From Myxococcales bacterium (GTDB taxonomy: Bacteria > Myxococcota > UBA727 > GCA-2721815): a stretch of 64,000 nt of DNA. Positions 60,007 through 64,000 of this stretch are shown one piece after another. A program made the translations under genes and the position numbers. Numbering within the stretch: the first letter of the stretch is position 1; each line of letters begins with the position of its first letter. The notes under the pieces are model-generated. The model saw only the letters and a program-made list of their open reading frames with translations, searched no databases and had not been told where the DNA came from. The stretch lies in the NCBI GenBank assembly GCA_002721815.1, contig PBLQ01000004.1, positions 39,316 through 103,315 on the forward strand, given 5' to 3'.

Positions 60007-62024
60007 GACTTGTCGTTGGATTCATTCTCATGGCCGGCGCGATGGCCTGTCAATCCTCAGCGCCCCCCATCAAGGTCGATCGGTTTCACAGGGCCGATCG
60101 CATCACTGCGGCGGCTTATCCTGATGCTGACGCGGTGGTTTTGCTCAACCGGTTTCAAGCCCAAATGGGTTTCTCAACTGCCAAAAACAGACCTTATGCG
60201 CACGTGGTGCACGTGCAACGCATTCAGGTGCTTAATGCAGCCGGTTTGAAGTATGCCAAACAGACTGTGTCCTTCGATGATTTTTCGAGAATTTTAAATG
60301 TCCAGGGCCGGGTCTACAAAGAAAACGGCAATATTATTGAAATGGATCCATCTCATTATCGCGACGTGCCCTTTTTTGCGAAAGAAGATCCCGCCCTTTC
60401 TATCTACAGCCAAAAAGGATTGAGGGTTTTCAAAGTGCCCGAAGTAGAAGTGGGGGATGTGATTGAAGTGGCCACGTTACGCGTCTACCGCGACGCGCGT
60501 TGGCTACAGCCGTTACAGTGCGACGGTCGTTTGCCTGTGGTTCGCACCGAGGTCGCTTTAGACGCCCCAAATGACTTTGATTTGGATTTTCGAGTAATCA
60601 AGGGCGGCGAAGTTCAAAAGGTCTCCCCCCAAAATTTTCCCAACCGATGGCAGGATCACCACGGCGTGGAAATCGAGGGCCGACGGCGGACACTCCTGAT
60701 GGAGAATAAAGCCCCTATCTTTTTTGAAGAAAACCAAGCCCCTTTGTCGTTCCTGCAGACCCAAGTGTTTATTTCTTTGCGAAACTACATGTTCCAAGGA
60801 AAAAGCTATCGCGGCTTTTGGTCTTTTGAAGATGTTGAAAAATGGTTTTATGCACTTACCCAGTCGCAGCAAAAAGAAGATCAACGTTTAACTGATGCTG
60901 TTCAAAAAGCTTTAGGCGCCGGACGGAGCAAAACCGAAGTGATTAATTTTGTGCAACGGTTCTTACAGGATCGGGTGCGCGATGTTCCCAGTTACTCTCA
61001 TTTGGGCGTCTTTAAAGGCCGCACCCCTTGGGACATCTGGCGCTTTCAAATCGGCGACAGCAAAGACCAAGCCATTTTGGGACAACACATGCTTCGTGCC
61101 ATGGGGTATCAAAGTTTATTGGTTCTGGTGGCCGACGATAACAGCAGCGGCCAAATCACTGATTTACCATCTCCAGCCCCTTACAATCATGTGCTCATCG
61201 CGGTTCCCGAAGGTGGGGCTTACACATTTATCGACCCAGAAGGGCAGTATTTGCCCCGAGGTCGTTTAAGTCCGGCGGTTCAGGGCAAGCAAGGTTTGTT
61301 GCTGGGCGTTAAGCCTGTATCCTTCATTGTGCTGCCGCAGGAGAAGCCTTCGGACAATCAGGTGAACATGGAATTCAATTTTCGCTTGCAGCCGTCGGCC
61401 CATGGGGTGGGAAATATACGTCTTGAACTCTCGGGCCAGCCCGCTGCCCAATTGCGATCCACGCTTTACGGTTCACAAGATAACTGGGAGAAAGCCATTG
61501 CCGGTTGGTTGTGGCCCCAACAGACACCGCGGGCGAAGCTTGATGCCGTTCAAGTCATTCACCTTTCAGAGCCAGATAAGCCCTTGGTGATCACGGGGAG
61601 CATTGGTGAAATGCTGCTGGGTGCGCCGAACAACGGCGGGCTCAACTTAAAAAAAGCACCTTTGGTGAGCCGTCCTTGGGGTTGGGCTTGGCGACAAAAA
61701 AGGCAGACTGCGGCTCAGCTGGGTTACCCAATGGGAGTGAGTATCAAAACTTTTTTCACCCTTCCTCAAGGATGGGGGGTGATGACCATGCCAAGCAACT
61801 GGGAAATGAAATCCTTTGCTTTTGAAACGTCCGCCAGTTGGTTCTTGGCGGATGGGCGGCTGGAGCACCAGCTCAAATGGGCCACCACTGCGATGAATAT
61901 CTCGCCCCAGCGCTACGGTGAAGCAATCATTCCGGCAGGCGTGCTGAACCAGCGGCTCAAAGAGGTGGTGCCCTTGGGACTGGGGGGGGATCGTGGGGAG
62001 AATTACCAGGGAGCTCCCTTTTGA
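59985..62024 (+). CDS. DUF3857/transglutaminase-like lipoprotein with Ser for catalytic Cys
   Basis: This 679-residue exported lipoprotein has a signal peptide with lipobox AGAMAC. Residues about 40-280 resemble DUF3857 (QRIQVLNAAGLKYAKQTVSFDD), followed by a transglutaminase-like core. The core reads GDSKDQAIL where the family has GDCKDK; the catalytic Cys is Ser359. His402 (YNHVLIAV) and Asp417 (FIDPEGQYLP) remain. Such proteins may be peptide-binding rather than enzymatic. Start ATG 59985 lies inside the previous gene. The stop overlaps the next start by TTGA. Confidence 0.85.
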   Translation: MAQKKHLRLVVGFILMAGAMACQSSAPPIKVDRFHRADRITAAAYPDADAVVLLNRFQAQMGFSTAKNRPYAHVVHVQRIQVLNAAGLKYAKQTVSFDDFSRILNVQGRVYKENGNIIEMDPSHYRDVPFFAKEDPALSIYSQKGLRVFKVPEVEVGDVIEVATLRVYRDARWLQPLQCDGRLPVVRTEVALDAPNDFDLDFRVIKGGEVQKVSPQNFPNRWQDHHGVEIEGRRRTLLMENKAPIFFEENQAPLSFLQTQVFISLRNYMFQGKSYRGFWSFEDVEKWFYALTQSQQKEDQRLTDAVQKALGAGRSKTEVINFVQRFLQDRVRDVPSYSHLGVFKGRTPWDIWRFQIGDSKDQAILGQHMLRAMGYQSLLVLVADDNSSGQITDLPSPAPYNHVLIAVPEGGAYTFIDPEGQYLPRGRLSPAVQGKQGLLLGVKPVSFIVLPQEKPSDNQVNMEFNFRLQPSAHGVGNIRLELSGQPAAQLRSTLYGSQDNWEKAIAGWLWPQQTPRAKLDAVQVIHLSEPDKPLVITGSIGEMLLGAPNNGGLNLKKAPLVSRPWGWAWRQKRQTAAQLGYPMGVSIKTFFTLPQGWGVMTMPSNWEMKSFAFETSASWFLADGRLEHQLKWATTAMNISPQRYGEAIIPAGVLNQRLKEVVPLGLGGDRGENYQGAPF

Positions 62025-62551
62025 AGCTGGGTAAAAACACACATCCCATGGTTTACTTTCGGTTCGCGGCGGGCATCATCATCGCATTTCTACTGTTGTT
62101 ACTGATGATGGGTGAACCAGAGCCTCCTTTGGTGGCAGGGGCTTCAGCGCCGCCTGCGCGGGTGAGCTCGTATGATGGTAAAATTTGGAAGCTGAGCGAT
62201 TTCTACGGAAAGCCCATCGTGGTTAATTTTTGGGCCACCTGGTGCGGCCCTTGTCGCTATGAAATCCCTCACCTGGTGGATTTGGCCAAGGAATACCCCG
62301 AAGATCTACAGGTTGTTGGTTTCACTGTTAATTCGCCGGTAGATGAGGTGGTCAAAGCGGTTAAAGATTTTGGGATCACTTACCCCATTGCCCGGGTGGA
62401 TGAGCCTACCATCGACCTTTGGCGGGCGTCAGCAGTGCCGGCCACCTATATTTTGGACGGAAATGGCCAGATTGTATGGTCCACACGGGGGGCGATGACC
62501 AAAAGCACGTTACAAAAAAAGGTATCAGAACACTTGTTTAGCCCTAAATAA
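62021..62551 (+). CDS. Thiol:disulfide interchange protein, TlpA/ResA-like
   Basis: This 176-residue protein has an N-terminal membrane anchor and a periplasmic thioredoxin fold with the CxxC site WATWCGPCRYE. The TlpA-type motifs VVNFWATWCGPC and VPATYILDGNGQIV are clear. It likely reduces or transfers disulfides in exported proteins. Start is TTG 62021 with AGGGAG seven bases before it; it overlaps the previous stop by TTGA. The next ATG (62048) has no good site. Its neighbour is a Cys-poor transglutaminase-like lipoprotein, so the client is unclear. Confidence 0.88.
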   Translation: MKLGKNTHPMVYFRFAAGIIIAFLLLLLMMGEPEPPLVAGASAPPARVSSYDGKIWKLSDFYGKPIVVNFWATWCGPCRYEIPHLVDLAKEYPEDLQVVGFTVNSPVDEVVKAVKDFGITYPIARVDEPTIDLWRASAVPATYILDGNGQIVWSTRGAMTKSTLQKKVSEHLFSPK

Positions 62552-62670
62552 GGCGCCTTTGAGCAAAAATGGGATCTCAAATTAGAAAAAAATTTGGCGA
62601 ATGACCAAAAACCATGGCAAACCCCTATAACTTAAACGATTTAGGGGTTGATTAATCTTCTAAAGCGTTT

Positions 62671-62692
62671 AATAACCCGGACCGCACTCGGG
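62671..62692 (+). promoter_or_regulatory. Hairpin in the leader of the Asp/His-rich protein gene
   Basis: AACCCG pairs with CGGGTT over six bases (seven with the flanking T-A), about 90 bases before ATG 62776. There is no T-run, so it is not an intrinsic terminator. Confidence 0.4.
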
Positions 62693-62775
62693 TTAAGGAG
62701 ATGGCTCGAGAAAAATTAATGAGATTCTACTGGGTAAAACCAGTTTCAACCTTCAAAGTTACATAGGAGCACCAA

Positions 62776-63258
62776 ATGAAAAAAACTTTGAGTCAATTGG
62801 CAGTATTATTTGCCGCAATTTTAGTAGTTTCTGGCCCGGCATTCGCCGACGATCATGATGGTGGCGTACCAGCCGCTGAAGAGCCAAGCAGCGATGAGCC
62901 AAGTGCTGATGAGCCAAGTGCTGATGAGCCAAGCGAAGATGACACCAGCTCAACTGACGCAGGCAACGCTGACGGTACCACCGACGGTACCACCGACGGC
63001 ACCACCGACGGCACCACCGACGGCACCACCGACGGTACCACCGACGGTGATGACGATGATGACGACGATGATCACGACGACGATGATCACGACGACGATG
63101 ATCACGACGGTGACGATCACGACGATGACGATCACGACCACGATCACGACGATGAAGACGGTGGTTGCGGCTGTAACACCCAAAGCAACAGCGGAAGCGC
63201 CGGTTTCGTTCTCGGCGGTATGTTCTTGCTCGGTTTAGCCTTGCGTCGTCGCAAGTAA
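62776..63258 (+). CDS. Asp/His-rich low-complexity exported protein with MYXO-CTERM-like tail
   Basis: This 160-residue precursor has a signal peptide (LAVLFAAILVVSGPAFA). The mature part is Asp/Glu-rich: repeats of DEPSA, then six Asp-Gly-Thr-Thr units, then a tract of Asp with His every few residues. Such a tract could bind divalent metals. The tail has GCGC, a hydrophobic segment and RRRK, as in MYXO-CTERM surface-sorting signals. AGGAG lies six bases before the ATG. No enzymatic domain is present. Confidence 0.8.
   Translation: MKKTLSQLAVLFAAILVVSGPAFADDHDGGVPAAEEPSSDEPSADEPSADEPSEDDTSSTDAGNADGTTDGTTDGTTDGTTDGTTDGTTDGDDDDDDDDHDDDDHDDDDHDGDDHDDDDHDHDHDDEDGGCGCNTQSNSGSAGFVLGGMFLLGLALRRRK
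62971..63042 (+). repeat. Six tandem copies of a 12-base unit
   Basis: The unit GACGGYACCACC is repeated six times in frame, coding Asp-Gly-Thr-Thr, and starts the low-complexity region of the gene at 62776. Length variation by slippage or recombination is likely in relatives. Confidence 0.9.
63052..63150 (+). repeat. Asp/His-codon microsatellite-like tract
   Basis: Dominant units GACGAT and GATCAC alternate for about 100 bases and encode the Asp/His-rich segment of the gene at 62776. The reading frame is maintained through the repeat. Confidence 0.85.
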
Positions 63259-63285
63259 TCTTTTCTTCACAAGCTTGAAGAAACC

Positions 63286-63314
63286 AAAAAGCGCCCTTTA
63301 AGGGCGCTTTTTTT
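63286..63314 (+). terminator. Rho-independent terminator after the Asp/His-rich gene
   Basis: AAGCGCCC and GGGCGCTT form a stem around a short TTTAA loop, flanked by A and T runs that would also allow termination from the other direction. It lies about 30 bases after the stop at 63258. Confidence 0.92.
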
Positions 63315-63380
63315 GTGCTCGCGGTTAAAAAAAGCTATCAGAAGAATCTCAGCAGTGCACCCGCTGAGTAAGGAGCACCC

Positions 63381-64000
63381 ATGTTTTTCAGTAAAAATTT
63401 CATTTTGATCACAGCCATAGCCTTGTTGAATGCAGAGGGCCTTTGGGCATCCAGCAATGGTGCCCAACAAGGACTGTCCGGGAGGCCGGGTGATGGGAAT
63501 GGATGCACCCAATGTCACGATGCCGTTTCGCAAGCCGCTTTGATTCCCACCATTGCTTTTACGGCACCTGATACCATCAACGTAGGTGAAAGCGTGCTTT
63601 TTACCTTGGATGTGACCAGCAACGATTCAGACAAATCGGGCTTTGGTTACGACATCGCGGTGGCAGACACCGCAGTGGGGACATTTGGTGCAAGTACAGG
63701 GGTTCGGGTGAATGATGATGATGCATCAGAAGTCACCCACCAACAAACCGTATCTTACGAATCGGGGACCAGCACCATCACGCTTTCGTTCACGGCCGCA
63801 TCGGCAGGAGAGCACACCCTATATATGGCGTTTAACGAGGTGAATGGGAATTGGAACATCACTGGTGATGGGTGGTCGGCACATTCTTGGACGTTCACGG
63901 TGGAGGCAGAAGACGCTTCAGATGCGGGTGCCTCAGATGGCGCCAGTGATGGTGATGCCGTCGCAACAGATGCCGGTACATCAGATGGCGCCAGTGATGG
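63381..64000 (+). CDS. Secreted CxxCH-containing protein, MXAN_6652/Reeler-like (partial)
   Basis: This reading frame runs off the right edge; about 206 codons are visible from ATG 63381, with AAGGAG seven bases upstream. A signal peptide (MFFSKNFILITAIALL...) is followed by GCTQCH, one heme-binding-type CxxCH motif. Then comes a beta-rich Reeler/immunoglobulin-like domain with FGYDIAVADTAVG and a low-complexity tail of Ser-Asp-Gly-Ala units. This layout resembles myxobacterial MXAN_6652-type surface proteins with a MYXO-CTERM end beyond the window. Function unknown; single-heme c-type cytochrome or surface-anchored electron carrier is possible. Confidence 0.7.
   Translation, partial: MFFSKNFILITAIALLNAEGLWASSNGAQQGLSGRPGDGNGCTQCHDAVSQAALIPTIAFTAPDTINVGESVLFTLDVTSNDSDKSGFGYDIAVADTAVGTFGASTGVRVNDDDASEVTHQQTVSYESGTSTITLSFTAASAGEHTLYMAFNEVNGNWNITGDGWSAHSWTFTVEAEDASDAGASDGASDGDAVATDAGTSDGASD

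Noticed and set aside
62701-62766. 21-codon frame after AAGGAG
   Set aside because: The ribosome-binding site directly touches the ATG (zero spacing), and the peptide shows no typical leader features.
62971-63150. CRISPR-like direct repeats
   Set aside because: Units are 12 bases and 6-12 bases without unique spacers, and they are in frame inside a coding sequence.
62950-63183. Val/Gly-rich minus-strand frame
   Set aside because: It is the complement of the repeat tract in the Asp/His-rich gene.
63267-63533. 88-codon frame on the minus strand at the right end
   Set aside because: It is antisense to the signal-peptide-bearing gene at 63381, which has a good ribosome-binding site and sensible composition.

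Overview
The window is gene-dense bacterial chromosome with roughly balanced base composition. There are no insertion sequences, prophage or CRISPR arrays. Several traits point to a deltaproteobacterial lineage in or near Myxococcota, but not to the GC-rich classical myxobacteria. These are secreted proteins with MYXO-CTERM-like tails (62776-63258, probably 25554-27200), a Cys-repeat lipoprotein paired with an HYDIN/PKD-like lipoprotein, a TIGR03790-type protein, and a GldA/GldF/GldG/DUF4340 exporter set. This assignment is inference.

Layout. 1-4517: end of pntB, thiC and a Wzm/Wzt polysaccharide exporter. 4514-9030 (minus): an RND efflux pump and its adaptor. 9224-16267: a complete oligopeptide ABC importer (oppDFABC) continuing without a gap into an MlaE-type lipid-transport permease and a strongly eroded ABC ATPase. 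16987-25570: a nine-gene kynurenine / 2-aminomuconate degradation operon. It supplies aminocarboxymuconate-semialdehyde decarboxylase, semialdehyde dehydrogenase, deaminase, decarboxylase, hydratase, aldolase and acylating acetaldehyde dehydrogenase, plus a KynB-like cyclase and kynureninase, so 3-hydroxyanthranilate-derived carbon can reach pyruvate and acetyl-CoA. Tryptophan dioxygenase, kynurenine 3-monooxygenase and 3-hydroxyanthranilate dioxygenase are not in the window. 27197-31734 (minus): hydrolase, rsmB, rpe, ggt. 31880-33499: DUF3467 and DUF4920 proteins and a CADD-like para-aminobenzoate synthase.

33500-34018 is the only long non-coding stretch. It holds a strong minus-strand terminator below a structured RNA candidate. 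Then come tRNA-Gln, prs, rplY, pth and tRNA-Ser, an AT-richer FAD monooxygenase, and an aminotransferase. gyrA (39470) leads directly into the Gld-like exporter genes. Two coupled secreted lipoproteins, a PcrA/UvrD helicase, and a rhomboid/ATP-grasp pair lie between gyrA and gyrB (55512). After gyrB come a hydrolase, a three-gene overlapping set (GNAT/FemAB-like, transglutaminase-like with Ser for Cys, TlpA-like thioredoxin), an Asp/His-rich MYXO-CTERM-like protein, and a CxxCH-containing secreted protein cut by the window end.

The packing is extreme. Many co-directional genes overlap by ATGA/TTGA, and four convergent pairs share one TTAA as both stop codons. The most unusual items are the opp-Mla operon with its catalytically eroded ATPase, the structured RNA upstream of the CADD-like enzyme, the Cys-to-Ser transglutaminase-like lipoprotein, and the rhomboid/ATP-grasp pair.
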